Positions 33,401-44,783 of a stretch of DNA of 64,000 bases are shown here, piece by piece. The notes beneath the pieces were generated by a model. The model did no database searches. It saw only the letters and a program-made list of their open reading frames with translations, and was not told the origin of the DNA. Positions within the stretch are counted from its first letter, which is position 1, and every line of letters begins with the position of its first letter. The DNA lies in assembly GCA_950295325.1 (NCBI GenBank), contig OX485803.1:2790001-2854000 (forward strand), given 5' to 3'. This DNA is from Polytrichum commune (Eukaryota > Streptophyta > Polytrichopsida > Polytrichales > Polytrichaceae). The position numbers and the translations under genes are program-made.

Positions 33401-36095
33401 AATGTCTCAATGTGCATGTTCCAATGTGGTCCAATGCAATTTTCCCAGAAAATACAGAGAATTATGGATTTGAGACAGGTGTAAAAGAGTGCATTAATGA
33501 CCCAAAACTCCATTTTTTTCTTCATCATTCTGCAGTTCCTTGTTATCTTGAGCTCGAATTGATACCTATTGTATCGGAAATATCAGAAGGGCTTGAGACC
33601 CTAGATTTGTACCCTGTGGGTGTTGTTTGTGACTACAATGTCTATGTGCATGTTCCAATGGGGTCCAGTGCAATTTTTCCAGCCAACACAGAGCATTATG
33701 GGTTGAAGCAGGTGTAAAAGGGTGCATAGACTACTCAAAACATCATTCATTTGTTATTCGGACGTTGTATGTTTCTTCATGTTAACGCATTCAACCGTGT
33801 TTACCAGGTGGAGGAGCACATGAAGATTCTTCTGGAAGAAGGTCCATGCCTCGGCTCTGCATTCATGTCAGCCCACGAGTCTCGACTTTTCACCTACGTT
33901 TCAGACACGCAAGAGCGTCTTCTGAGGATGCTCAACACGAACAGAATGGACTATTCGATCATCTTCACTGCTGGCTTCCAAGAAAGCTTTCAGGTGGTAG
34001 CTGAAGCTTACCCATTTCAAAGAGGCAGCCCTCTTCTTGTCTGTCAAGATAACCATGCAGCTGTGCGCCAGGTGAGAAACGAATTGAAACCAACGCCCTT
34101 GTACCTCTCGGTCCTGAATTGATGTCAGTCTTGTACCAGTGATTTCGGGAAGGCTTTTTTTGAAAGAGCTTATCTGAATGCTCACAAGTGGGAGCGGAGT
34201 AGGATAGAATGTGCATTCTTGAGTTATGAAGTTATGCATCTCATCAGAGAGGTGCTTTCTTGGCTAACAGAAGCTTTGAGACATGACTTCTAAACATTCC
34301 TATGTGCGTTTAAATGTCTTGTACAAACTCCTTTCAAGCTCCAGTTTAAGTTTGTGGAATTCGAGCTTAAACACCATGAGCTCCTACTTTCTCAAACCTG
34401 AACTGATGAATGTGCACAGTTATGAGTAGATACTTCTGTTTCTCCCAGCTCTGGTGCTCCATTTTCCTCAAACTTTCTTGGACTTTAGATGCAGACAGGA
34501 ATTTTGAAGGGTGGGCATACAATGTGCATTCTTAAGTTATGAGGTTATGCATGTGAAGCTCTGCGAAGTGTCTATTTCATCAGCAAGGTGCTTTCTTAAA
34601 TAGAACAGAAGCCTGAGAACAACTTCCGAATTTCCCTATATCTACAAATCCCCTACAAGCTCCAGTCCAAATTTGTGGGAATTGAGCTTTGAAACCAGAA
34701 GCTGCTACTTTTCTCAAACCCGAATTGATGAGGGTACACAGAGATGAGTAGATGCATCTGTTGTGCCTACTCTGGTGTTCCATTTTCTTAAGACTCTCGG
34801 ATCTCATATGCAGACGGAGTATTTGGAAGAGTGGGCATATAATATGCATTGATGAGTTAAAAAGTTATGCATGTGAAGTTCTGGAAAGTATACATCTCAT
34901 CAGTAAGGTGCTGCCTTAACTAGAACAGAAACTTGAAAACAATTTGCAAACATTATTACTACTTTCTTTAATCCAAACTGATGAGGATAGACAGACATTC
35001 CGAGATCTGGTGTTCCACTTTCTTCAGACTTCTTTGGATTCTAGATGCAAACGAGAATTTGGAAGATTAGGCACTTAGTTCGGAACCCGTATCCTTGTGC
35101 AGGTGATAATCTGTGCAGACAGAGCTGGAGGGAAGCCAGCACTTGCACCAGTTGCAGACAGGGATCTCACATTCCACAGCCACGAGCTTCGAAGACTCCT
35201 GAAGAGGCAGGCAGGTCGGCACATAAGCAACGGAGGCCTCTTCATCTACCCAGCACAATCAAATCTCACTGGAATTCGTCACTCGCTGAACTGGGTAGCC
35301 GAGGCACAACAGAACGGATGGCATGTATGTGTGGATGCCACCACTCTCCTCCCAACTGGATCCATAGACCTCAAGCTCCTTCAGCCCGACTTTCTTGTTG
35401 GCTCATTCCATCACATGGTAGGGTACCCATCTGGGATGGGGTTTCTCTTGGTGAAGAGAGATTCATTTTGTGTGCAAGCTTTGAGCTCAGGGAAGGTGGA
35501 GCTTGTACGGAACCAACCGGCGGATCAAGGAGAAGATTGTCACCTTATGTGTCCGACTGACAACAGCATGAATCTGCTCCAATTTGCTGCTTTAGGGTTG
35601 GGTTTACGGCAGCTAGAAACGATTGGATTGGTTGCTATCCAGAAACGAGTGAACACATTGTCGAAGTGGCTTCTACAGCGGTTACGCACTTTGCGACATA
35701 AGGATGAGGAAGCGGCTTACCTCATCCGTGTGTATGGATCACACGCAACTCAAAATAGAGGAAGCATCGTTTCATTCAACGTGATAGACTCCACAGGCAC
35801 CGTGCTCCCGCCTGACATCGTTCGGAAGCTGGCGTTGCGATGCAACATCACTTTGTCGGTGGGGAATTTCAATAATCCGGGGCTGGCGAATGCCTTGGGC
35901 ATGCCGAATGAGAGGTCACACGATGTTGGCGTCGTTATGGGGAACTGGGGTTTCATGGCAGTTCGAGCTTCCCTCGGTCCTGTGTCCAATTTCTCCGATG
36001 TTTACAGGCTGGTGCACTTCTTGTCAAGGTTCAGGGATGAAGAATACCTGTCCACGGCAGCCATGGAATTCATTGAGGAGAGAAACCAAAAATGA
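30486..36095 (+). CDS. Molybdenum-cofactor-sulfurase-like protein (PLP transferase fold), four exons
   Basis: Exons 30486-30548, 31604-32386, 33808-34071 and 35103-36095 join in phase 0 with GT-AG introns and give 700 residues. Residues 1-265 are Ser/Pro-rich and end in an acidic stretch (DAEEDFLDEFDD). The fold of the MOCOS/cysteine-desulfurase-like family starts at YLDYASFALYS (about 269) and continues through IFTAGFQESF, NLTGIRHSLNW and VCVDATTLLPTG, where Asp 448 is the expected PLP-ring partner. The expected Schiff-base lysine in SFYK-FG is histidine in SFHHMVGYPSG (His 474). The end, GFMAVRASLGPVSNFSDVYR, is typical. There is no MOSC domain. The closest family I recall is the plant MOCOS-like group without MOSC (Arabidopsis At2g23520/At5g66950 type), of unclear function. 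ATG is chosen because its exon splices in phase; the frame is open between introns. Confidence 0.9.
30549..31603 (+). repeat. Intron 1 with duplicated segments
   Basis: The intron runs from CAG|GTACCT to GAAAACAG|GAC. Two stretches about 470 bp apart match: CTTGAGAGTGCTTACATC...GAACCCATCCGGAGGG with GAAAGCCGTCCACAAC (30585-30690) and CTTAAGAGTGCTCACCC...GAACCATGCGGAGGG with GAAAGCCGTCCACAGG (31050-31165). A second pair, TAATTGTGGAGCGG...TTATCTGTTG (from 30946) and TAATTGTGGAGTGG...TTATCTGTTG (from 31190), shows further duplication. Confidence 0.65.
32493..33352. mobile_element. 860-bp hAT-like non-autonomous element in intron 2
   Basis: The terminal repeats CAGTGTTGAACGGGTAT (32493-32509) and its perfect inverse (33336-33352) are flanked by identical 8-bp GTTGTAAC (32485-32492 and 33353-33360). 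An 8-bp duplication with CAGTG-type ends is the hAT signature. The interior has several GGGTATG/GGGTACG words near the ends, as in hAT subterminal repeats, and no transposase. It lies wholly inside intron 2, so splicing need not be disturbed. Confidence 0.9.
33353..33735 (+). repeat. Two diverged repeats in intron 2
   Basis: The block at 33360-33500 (ACAATGTCTCAATGTGCATG, GTCCAATGCAATTTT) is repeated at 33585-33720 (ACAATGTCTATGTGCATG, GTCCAGTGCAATTTTT). The phrase CTTGAGCTCGAATTGATACC before the second copy (33549) also occurs before the hAT-like element (32441), so the duplication predates or spans that insertion. Confidence 0.7.
34205..35075 (+). repeat. Three tandem units of about 315 bp filling intron 3
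   Basis: Anchors TTATGAAGTTATGCATC (near 34224), TTATGAGGTTATGCATG (near 34538) and AAAAAGTTATGCATG (near 34859) start three units that share AAGGTGCT, TAGAACAGAA, CTACTTTCTCAAACC, TCTGGTGTTCCA and TAGATGCA in order. The third unit runs almost to the splice acceptor at 35101-35102. Confidence 0.85.
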
Positions 36096-36140
36096 TTTCA
36101 CTGAGAATTAACGATCAAATGATTAGCACTGTCTAATGCA

Positions 36141-36290
36141 TAGTCATGGGGAACTAGGGTTTCATGGCAGTCCAAATTTCTCCGATGTGTACAGGCTGGT
36201 GCGTTTCCTGTCAAGGTTCAGGGCTGCATAGTACCTGTCCACGGAAGCTATAGAAGTCATTGAGGAGAGAATCCAAAATTGAATTCACCG
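36141..36290 (+). pseudogene. Partial tandem copy of the MOCOS-like gene 3' end
   Basis: This block repeats 35933-36105, the last about 54 codons and stop region of exon 4, with ATGGGGAACTAGGGTTTCAT, TACAGGCTGGTGCG, GTCAAGGTTCAGGG and ATTGAGGAGAGAATCC. It lacks about 23 nt present in the gene and has an in-frame TAG where the gene encodes Trp, so it cannot extend the protein. It may lie in the 3' UTR or be inert. Confidence 0.85.
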
Positions 36291-38089
36291 AGGATCCATG
36301 AACAATCATCGCTGTTCAATGCAAGTCACAGCATTTGGGAGGGTGAGTGAATGAGCTCTCAAGCCAAAATCTGGGTCGGCAAGGCATGGAAATTCCGGAA
36401 AGCGGAAGTGGTGTTGCTCGAGCGGATCAAGTTATGTGGACACGCAATTTGAGCTAATTGATCAACTCAACTGTGTGATCACTCAAGCATCCTTTACATT
36501 CCTCTACACAAGCACTGACGGTAAATCTCCTACTACTGGAGGTGAGAATGTTAAGCCTTGGATTTTTTACACTTGGGGATTTCGTTTACAAGACTAGCTC
36601 CTCTCCAAGCAACCTATGATTTGACCGCAAGAATTCTCTCGCTAGTGAAGGATTCAATTCCGCAATCTAATTCACAGAAGATACAAAATTCGCATCAACT
36701 TGCAGGTTAGTAAGGAATATTTTGTAGTTTGATCAAGCTACAAAATGGCGCTTGCTTAGAGGTTTGTTAGCAAGAAGGTATGTATATTAAGTTTTACTTG
36801 TATTTTCACAAGTATTTCAACAATAGGATATAGTAGAAGGTGCATAAGATTTTTACTGTCTTCGGACCAGATTTTGATTCATACGTGATTATTGTACCAT
36901 AAATTCAAGAGTGCAGTATTTTATATACTCTCACAGCGTTCATCCACATTTAATGCCTTTGGCTTACCAGTGACAGATTTGCCTTTCCTCCCACGTAAGT
37001 ACTCATCACAAGTTGAAGCTGCTCTATGATTAAAAAAACAAAAAATGGCCTGCAGCGCTGGCAGGCCTCACAATTCGTTTCACTTATCACCTCCTGCTTT
37101 TTGCAAGCACCCCATCATTAATTTTTACATAAATTTTCACCTCATTCCCATTTTCCAATACAGACTATTTTACGGGATCTGCGGTTTCATCGTTCACACT
37201 GGTCTTGATTCTCTGAAAACTGCCTGTCATGAGTCGCTCGCTGAACTCCATGCTTTCTGGGTGGTTCCCAGGGTATGCTTAACTTAACCCAAGATTACAG
37301 ATGTTGGCCATCAGATGAGCTCAACCCACAGCAGATTGAATTTGCATTCCCACTGTTTCTTGACTGGATTTACAATACAACTGATTCGCAAATCACTACA
37401 ACTCAATGTTGGTGAAATCCATATCCTTTATTCAGCCATGTAGGTCGGATCCATGACCCTGGAAAATGTCAGTTATATTCTGTGGGGCCTGCGAACAAAG
37501 TAAGAATGTTACAAACACTTAACATGAAGTCTATGTACCAAGAAAGATTCGCAGCAGTCTAATAACGTAATTTGGGAGAGGATTGAGAGGCCCAGGGATT
37601 GATCATCTTACCTTGGGAAGATGATGGTGGGTCATCTGGCAATTGTGGAAGGTGCAATTCAAGTCAATTCAACTATGATCACAGATGTTCCACTGAAATA
37701 CGAGCTTTCTATGTTTCCACTGTTTCTTGACCAGATTTAAGATACAACTGATGAACACTAACTTAATGCTACAGAAATGACAAGATTAAGAACAATTTGG
37801 GAGAGTTTCCATGTAGGTTGTCGCCCACTAGATCCTAGATAATGGTGGGTCAGAGGTGTTTGCATGTAGTTAATCACAAGCCACCATCCAACCACATTTT
37901 GGCGGCCTGCTAGACTTCCATGTGCCCACTAAAGAATCTTTAATCTACAAGTGCTAGTGCTAGTCACAAAAAGATTAAGACCGCTTGAAGACTCAAGAGA
38001 ATCAATGTTGGTCTAGAACTTCATCCTTGGTAACCGGGAGGAGTAGGTTAGTAGGTGGGCCTAGATTTGAGAAGATGGGAGTAGCTACA
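36291..38089. other. Downstream flank and non-coding stretch
   Basis: No further exon is recognised. A fragment of the TTATTCAG family lies at about 37428-37512 (TTATTCAGCCATG, CATGACCCTGGAAAATGTCA, ACAAAGTAAGAATG). The ACTGTTTCTTGAC-GGATTTA-ATACAACTGAT phrase occurs at 37350 and again near 37720, another duplication of about 370 bp. Confidence 0.45.
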
Positions 38090-38440
38090 CTAAATAAGAT
38101 ATTTAGTGTCATATGGCATTAATATCACTATGGTAGCTTTTTGGATGACACTTCTTATGAATAAGTTTACAAATAATTGTCATGGATGATGGATGCGTTC
38201 ATCCATTGGCCAAAAACCCTACGTTCTCTTGCCAGCAACTTGTGATGAAATATTGTCATGGACGATTGAAATTTGGATGAGAAATCACTTGATAAGTGAC
38301 AGTAATTGCAACACTGTAAATCTATAATCCCCCAGAAATTTACAAGGAGTGACAAACAATGTTGGGTTAACATTTGGTGTTGGTGACACGACGCCACGGT
38401 TTACAATCTGTATTGAGCAAGACGATTGGAATTGGTGACA
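38090..38440. mobile_element. MITE of the TACACTAAATA family
   Basis: It starts GCTACACTAAATAAGATATT and carries GTCATATGGCATTAATATC, ATTGTCATGGATGATGGATG, GTGACAAACAATGTTGGG and a diverged right end ATTGGTGACACGAAATG. It lies about 950 bp upstream of the start of the next gene's coding region. Confidence 0.7.
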
Positions 38441-39040
38441 CGAAATGCCATGCTTAGTCTAGCTTAGCCATAAGCAGGGAGAAGATTGAGGACTCGAGGC
38501 CCGTCTTGAGACTAATTCAGTGAGATTTGCATTGGATTAGCGTGATGAGGTAGCTTACTTAACGTTCGTAAGATGTTGCGAACATAATTCGGGAGGAGGA
38601 ATGCGAGGTCCAGATTGAGCGGCTAGCCCGTGGGGTTGAATCTGGTGGGCCATCCATGTGTCGAATGGGGAAGGTGCAAATCATCAGTCCGCCAGTGCCG
38701 GAAATGGGATAATATCTGGCTTGCTGGAGACTGGAGATTGCTTTGTAGACCGGCGTGACCCCACGCCCTGCTTTGCAAGAGTTGCCAAGTGGCTGGTCGT
38801 CTTCATCGCCTGCCCACACCCAACGTAAGCTTGCCACCTTCGTCCCCTAAGCCCAGCCCCAGCAGCGGTGGATTTCGTCGCTGCGTGGTAAGAATCTGGT
38901 AGCATGTGGCTTGCCAAGGTCTGTAACACGCTGGTACATAACTTGGCCCTTCCTCCCTCTCGACCCAGCAAAGAACACCACCATCGAATTATTTTCACTA
39001 CTTCTTTCCTCTTTGGCCTCTTCCATCCACCAACCGTATG

Positions 39041-39270
39041 CTGCAGCAAAAACCGTGAACGAGGAAGTTTGCAAGAGTGTGAAATTGGTAAGGTTGTATC
39101 ATATTTTCGAGGAATTTTTTTTCTTTCCGGAGATAGACCTTGCATTTCTTGTTCGAGCAAAGGAACAGCTACTCGAGTGCAGGAGCAGTGTTGCAGTATT
39201 TCTTCGGCCCTCAAACCATCCAGTGTTGCAGCGAAAACTGTGAACGAGGGAGTCTTGTGGGTGTGTGATT
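39041..39270 (+). repeat. Two repeats in the leader of the 215-residue gene
   Basis: TGCAGCAAAAACCGTGAACG (39042) and TGCAGCGAAAACTGTGAACG (39226) start two diverged units about 184 bp apart, each followed by a GTGTGA-rich segment and GAGGAATTT. They lie upstream of the chosen start codon. Confidence 0.75.
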
Positions 39271-39398
39271 TGAGTGTGGGAGGAATTTCTCTAGATTTTC
39301 CGTTTTTGCAGTCACGGGGGAGTGGTCTTGCCATATTCGAAGTTGTGACTGCAGAGGGAAGTTTGTATTTCCAGGGACATATTTTGGGTTTTGAGAAG

Positions 39399-40046
39399 AT
39401 GGCACTTAAGTCGCAGTCCGCGGTTGCACAAGCAGTGAGCAGCTTGCTAGTCACAGACCCCAAGATTTCGGCTCCCGCCAGCAAGTCCCCCGGTGTGGTT
39501 CCTTTGTCTGTGAAGCCCAAGCTCCAGAGCTCCCAACTGCGGAGAACAAAGTCCCGGAAGCCTGTTAAGGTCAACTCAAAGGTAACCTCTGCCCTGCAAG
39601 TGGCACCATCCAATACTAATGCATCAGACGCAGCGGCCAAGATCGGAGAGGAGATTGCAACTTCGGCTGAAGGAATTTTGGGTGCAGTGCGGACATCCGT
39701 AGCTCAAGATGGATCTACCAGCAACATGCATGTCAAGAAATCCCCGGGCAAGGCAACCACGAAGACATCAAGGCGGAGGGCGTTAGCAATGTGCTTGGCC
39801 CTGGGCATGGTTGGTCCACGTGTGAGTAATGCATCGGCTGCGAGTAGCAATCCGGCAGCGTCACCAAATGCAACAGATCTTCGGAGAACTGTGTCTGCAA
39901 TTCCGTTGCGGAGGACTGCATCTTCATCTATGGCGTTTAGGATGCCTAGCCAGCTTGTAAGTCAAGTATCTCTGGCTACGTCTTTGAAGCAGACGAACCT
40001 ACTTGGGGAGAAGGAAGATATGCAGAAGCTTACTACTATTCAATAA
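39399..40046 (+). CDS. Small basic protein of unknown function, shared-motif gene A (215 aa)
   Basis: I do not recognise the family. The protein is basic and Ser/Ala/Thr-rich. It has three L-R-R-T-x-S motifs (LRRTKS, LRRTVS, LRRTAS), which match basophilic kinase consensus sites, and a conserved-looking RRRALAMCLALG segment followed by SSSMAFRMPSQLVSQVSLA. The same layout, with KRRALIVCLALG and SSSSF...KLASQVSFG, occurs in the gene at 46359-47033, so the two are probably paralogues. The start ATGGC at 39399 sits at the matching place and has A at -3. The frame stays open upstream to an ATG at 38904, which would add 165 residues through duplicated leader DNA; I consider that less likely. No introns, signal peptide or membrane segment are evident. 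Confidence 0.65.
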   Translation: MALKSQSAVAQAVSSLLVTDPKISAPASKSPGVVPLSVKPKLQSSQLRRTKSRKPVKVNSKVTSALQVAPSNTNASDAAAKIGEEIATSAEGILGAVRTSVAQDGSTSNMHVKKSPGKATTKTSRRRALAMCLALGMVGPRVSNASAASSNPAASPNATDLRRTVSAIPLRRTASSSMAFRMPSQLVSQVSLATSLKQTNLLGEKEDMQKLTTIQ

Positions 40047-41689
40047 CAGGATTATTTAGGTGTATTCAAGTCTGCGTTGATTGATAGAAAGTTGTAGGTT
40101 TCTTGCACTCAGGGTTTCAAGAATTGAACGATCTTGCAGTTCGATAGATTTGTTATTGCTCCGGGCGAGGCATTATCGCTTGCACAGTTTAGTTGGGTGA
40201 CTACATATCATTCTTGTATCATATCTCTCTTAGAGAATTTAAATTCAGATTCATATTTCTCTCAAGGGGTGGTATCTTTCTGGTCACATTGAATCTTGGG
40301 GCGATTACCATCCCATAACATCATTAACATTTAGATACATTGAATGTGGGTTGATTGATAGAAATTTGTTGGTTTCTTGCACTCAGTTTATCAAGAATTG
40401 AACTGTCTTGCAGTTAGTTAGATTTGTTTCCACTCCTGGCGAGCAAGGGATTGTTGGATTGAATGACTACATATCATCCTTGCATACTACTACATGGTTT
40501 ATGGCATTTAGTCTCACTTACACTATTTGCAAAGGGCCGAAACTACATGTCTAGAGGTCTCAAAAGTGTCATGCTTGCTAATTGCCAATATGACTCCATT
40601 CGTCAACATAAGTAACTTAAGTGAATTTTTTTCTACATTATGACATTTAGAGTAGCACATTGGGATATGTTAGATGACAGTCTTGCATTTGAATATGTAA
40701 AGGGAACATATTTTGGAACGAAGTAATGGCAAGTGTCATGTGTTTACATTTTAGTATGCAAGAGGAAGAAATTCTTGAGCATATTGATGGCAAGTGTCAT
40801 TTGTGTATACTTTAGTCAACTTGTAGACTCATGACACTATTGAACATGCTCATATCAAAGTATTAGTAAGTGCATTTGAACACCAAGTGTCATGAGGTGA
40901 CAATTATGATGAAGTTGTTAACAATCAATGTAACCTACCATATGCCTCAAAATAGGGTAAGTGACAGTATTACACATGTGACAATAAATACCATAAACGG
41001 TGCACTTCTCCATGAACTTGATTTCAGATACAGACTTCTTAAGCTAGCATCTCCATAATTTCACGCGAGTGACCACAATTCTCCTTCTTCAACAAAATGT
41101 TGAATGTGATGTGTCTCTGCTTCATCGTTGTCCTGCCAGACTAATTAACTCTTAGAGTTTGCAAATGAAACACACGTGATTGAACTGAGATGCTTCCATA
41201 TTTTACAGTGTGATGGAGTGTTTGCTGCCTTGGAATGAGGAAATTCTTTATGATGATACTGTAGAGGGCACTCTATTTCATCTTTCATGTAGTGTCCTCG
41301 TAAGATGCAAGTGAGTCTCAATCAATCTAGGAATGACATGCGGCCCAATTGAGTGATTCATTTATGTTTTTGTTGTAAGATTTTCTTCAAAATAGAGAGC
41401 CCTCTTTCGTAGTTGGTTATCTACCATAATCAAGATGTCATGTTTCTTTATCTGTATAAAAGAGTTTGGATTACCTCTTCAAGTTTTAATAACCACTCCA
41501 CACTCAATAATGAACATAATTGGGAGGACCTATGTATTTAGTGAAGACATCAACAAACTTGCACTTCCGATGACCATAAATAAAATAAGGGGAGGTCTGA
41601 TTTACAATCCGTTTTTTTGCTGATACTTCATAGTTGATTTGTTGATGCAACACAAGAAATTTCATTGTGTAAGTACACCCTAACCTCCG
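40047..41689. other. Flank and non-coding stretch with repeats
   Basis: The 3' flank of gene A contains a duplication: TTGATTGATAGAAAGTTGTAG...CACTCAGGGTTTCAAGAATTGAAC (40078-40130) recurs as TTGATTGATAGAAATTTGTTG...CACTCAGTTTATCAAGAATTGAAC (40352-40402). The part 40550-40980 resembles 15450-15960. At 41515-41660 lies a single copy of the 28486 repeat in which the minus strand reads YGHRKCKFVDVFTKYIGPP and then a stop. Confidence 0.5.
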
Positions 41690-42035
41690 TAATGTCACCC
41701 TCAAATATGTCACTCCCTCTCTTATATCCCCAAACCCTAGGGAATGGATGTGCTTAGTTTAAATCTCCCTCCTCATCGTCACATTTTCCTCTCATATATC
41801 ATGAAGTTTCGTGTCAAAATAATCCACCAAAGAACTCAAACCATATGCTTGCACTCATCACATTATCATCATTCCAATTATTGTCGTTATTGCAATGTTG
41901 ACTTTGTGTTATTCCATGATGTCACATGCTTCACTAATTCTCTATTATCACGCATCCATGTAAACATTGCAGACCTCCTTCATATCACGTGCACTTTGGT
42001 TGCCACAGGCGTGATATCAGGGAGGTTGGACTCTA
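41690..42035. repeat. Dispersed repeat, copy 1 (about 345 bp)
   Basis: It matches 45575-45960 over its whole length, including CTCTTATATCCC, AATCCACCAAAGAA, GCAATGTTGACTTTGTGTTA, TAATTCTCTATTATCA and GTGCACTTTGGTTGCCACAG. The short frames are similar in both copies, but stops and length changes argue against a real protein. Confidence 0.75.
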
Positions 42036-43807
42036 CATGATATTGGTAGAAGTTGGAGAACATGAAAAATGAACTGAATAATACCTAATGAACTGTAAGA
42101 TTTGACAAGTGATCGGTATTATGTTGAGGCAATGAAATTGTGTCTAGTTTAGGGGTGGGGTCAAAAGTAAATATATGCTCCATGTTAAGAGCATAATCAT
42201 GCAATTTTTTGACAGTTTATTGTTGTTTGAAGCATTGGATGTCAAGGCCTTAAGCCTCCCCACTCAAATGTCAAATAAGTGTCAAAACCGATAGATTTCT
42301 CAATGTCATCCCAAGGTAGAAATCCTTTGGAACTATGATGAAAGCCCAACTCTGTAAATGATATCACCAAGTGTAGTACGGAGAGAGGGAATTTCTCATA
42401 TACAAGCGGATTCTCATTTACTTCAACATAAAAGCCTTGAAATAGTATGCAACCCAGAGGTTTTTGTTTTTTGATTATCTGGTTGATTGGACACCGGAAA
42501 TTGCTTTAAAGACCCCGAATTAGTGTACTTGAGGTTCCTTGAGATAAATCAGCGACAAATTTATAGGGGGTTGAGTTATTATGTTGGATGGATGAGAGGT
42601 ACGCTCATATACAATAATTCACTCTATGTATATGCAAAACATTATGCCTATCTAACCCAAGCCAAGTACTGCAACTCCAAACTCTTGATATATCAACCAA
42701 TTGAGCGAAAGATTAGTAAGCAAGTGCATAAACTCCAAAAGCCTTCAAGACAATGATGATTCCAAACATTTTCATAGGTAAGTATAATATATTAAACACA
42801 AAAATGAACACAATAGAGGAATCCTTAATGCCTCTCAAAAACTCATCATGGTTTGGTGGGGAGTTTTGACCCACTTTCGGCATTTTATAATGTTTAAGGA
42901 GTTGTCAAGTGGTGTCAAAACCCCCACTTGTAACAAAATGAAGGGAAGCATTTGACTTTGGCCGATAGACATATGGCTTATATAAAAGTGAACTCATTAT
43001 CAAACTTTCGAGAGCGCCATTGTAGGTGCTTTCAAAAGTGTTTCCACGAAATTCACTTTTTCAATCCCCACTAAGCCATGAGCTTTTGAGAGACTTCAAA
43101 GGATAACCCTGATGCGCTTAAATTCAATCTCATTAATTTTGCAATAGCTGCAATGATTTCACTATTGTATTGTTGAATAAAATAGACATGCCTAAATCGA
43201 ACATAGTCATAATCTACACTTGTATTTGCATGGCATGTGGTATTTGTGAATCTAAAAAGAGACACCATAAAGACACGTATTTAAAAGACTAAATTGACTG
43301 AGTGCTCAAAATATGCTCACCATTCTAGGCTGCATAGCCAACATGATTTTGGGGGAGGGGGGACCTATATGACCACGAGAATGACCACGAGAATCTTCAC
43401 TTTGATAATGAACAAGATATTCATATGAGCTTTGAGAATCACGAAGCAAATGGTTACATGCACGATTTAGATTTGCTAATCATATTATCGCACTAAATGC
43501 AATCTCCATAATGCAAATTTCTCACTTATATTGTGTGTTTCATATCCTACGAGATTCAATGGGTGTAGAGAGAGGAAAAAAAAGGGTATTTGAAAAATAC
43601 ATGTCTCTACCTCTACAAGCTCAAACTATGAAACTGCATGATGCAGAACCACACATTGATACAGGCTACAACTGCAAGTTCCTCAACATATGTAAAGGTC
43701 ATACTGTACTTGAAAGAATTCCATCTCATTAATGTTGAGGCACAAGAATCACAGGTGTCACTTTAAGGACAACCTCCTTATCTCAAATGGAACTGAGCCT
43801 ACATATC
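42036..43807. other. Non-coding stretch
   Basis: No gene is visible. A copy of the dispersed ATCTTCACTTTGATAATGAA...TTCATATGAGCTTTG repeat lies near 43393-43440. Confidence 0.35.
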
Positions 43808-44193
43808 ATATTCAGCCATGTGGATCGGTTCCATGACTTTGGAATATGTCATTTATATTTTGCGGGCCCCACAAACAAAGTAAGAATATTTGTTTACTAT
43901 TCATATAGTGGGGCTGACACTAGGATATTTGGGTGGAGTTATACTCCCGGCATTATACACACGATTCATTGTTCATCCCGGCTTTACTATAGGAAACATT
44001 GTTCATCCTGGTATTATTCATTGAAATGCTTGCACTGTTCACAATATTCATATTATTCAGGCTGTCACGATTCAAATTTGTACTTTCGTTGGTTTCTTCC
44101 TATTTTCTAAGTTTCTTCCCACAAAGGTAAGATAGTGGAGGCTCATGTTAGATGCTAAATATAAAACGAAGCACAACCATTCAACTGAATTAT
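43808..44193. mobile_element. MITE of the TTATTCAG family
   Basis: The left end is ATATTCAGCCATGTGG, the right end CCATTCAACTGAATTATAT. The interior has repeated CATTGTTCATCC and TATTCA words, GGCCCCACAAACAAAGTAAG, and AAGGTAAGATAGTGGAGGC near the right end. Orientation is opposite to 11258-11590. Confidence 0.65.
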
Positions 44194-44255
44194 ATTATGT
44201 ATTTATTTATTTATTCAATCGAGTAAAGTTGATTATGAAGGAATGTTTTCATGAT

Positions 44256-44699
44256 ATTATTCGACCATGTGGGTCGGTTTCATGACCTTGGAAAATGTCA
44301 ATTATATATTGTGGGCCCCTCGTACAAAGTAAGAATATTCATTTACTGTTCATACATTCAACTTGACATTTGGGTATTTGGTTGACTCCCAACATTATTC
44401 ACAGTAATCATTATTCATCCCGGCATTATTCACATGAAACATTGTTCATCCTGGTATTATTCACATGAAACATTGTTCATCCTGGTATTATTCACTAAAA
44501 TAACTATTCATAGCAACATTATCACTAGAAATACCGACCCAATTCACAATATTCATAACTATTCCTACTAGCATTATTCATTATTTGTATCGACGTCAAT
44601 TTCTTCCTATTTCTAAGTTTCTTCCCATGAAGGTAAGATAGTGGAGGCCCATGTCAGATGCCAAATAAACAATGGAACACGACCATTTAGCTGAGTAAT
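44256..44699. mobile_element. MITE of the TTATTCAG family with internal tandem copies
   Basis: It starts ATTATTCGACCATGTGGG and ends CCATTTAGCTGAGTAAT. Inside, a 31-bp unit with ATTATTCACATGAAACATTG and TTCATCCTGG is directly repeated near 44424-44490. It follows the sister copy at 43808-44193 by about 60 bp in the same orientation. Confidence 0.7.
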
Positions 44700-44783
44700 G
44701 TTATGTCGGGCCCACATGGTATCGATATCGTATTTCTTACTTTACAAGGTCACTGCATATTCTAGAAGATACACTAAAGATTG

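Noticed and set aside
35045..35560. Alternative frame of 171 codons over exon 4
   Set aside because: It overlaps the well-supported MOCOS-like exon in another frame.
38904..39398. N-terminal extension of gene A from an upstream ATG
   Set aside because: The segment spans duplicated leader DNA, and the paralogue starts at a position matching 39399; kept only as an alternative.
41744..42040. Conserved small protein, because similar frames occur at 41744 and 45673
   Set aside because: Both lie in copies of one dispersed repeat; similarity is explained by the DNA repeat, and lengths and stops differ.
44424..44490. CRISPR-like short direct repeats
   Set aside because: Only two contiguous copies without spacers, inside a MITE in a plant-like genome.
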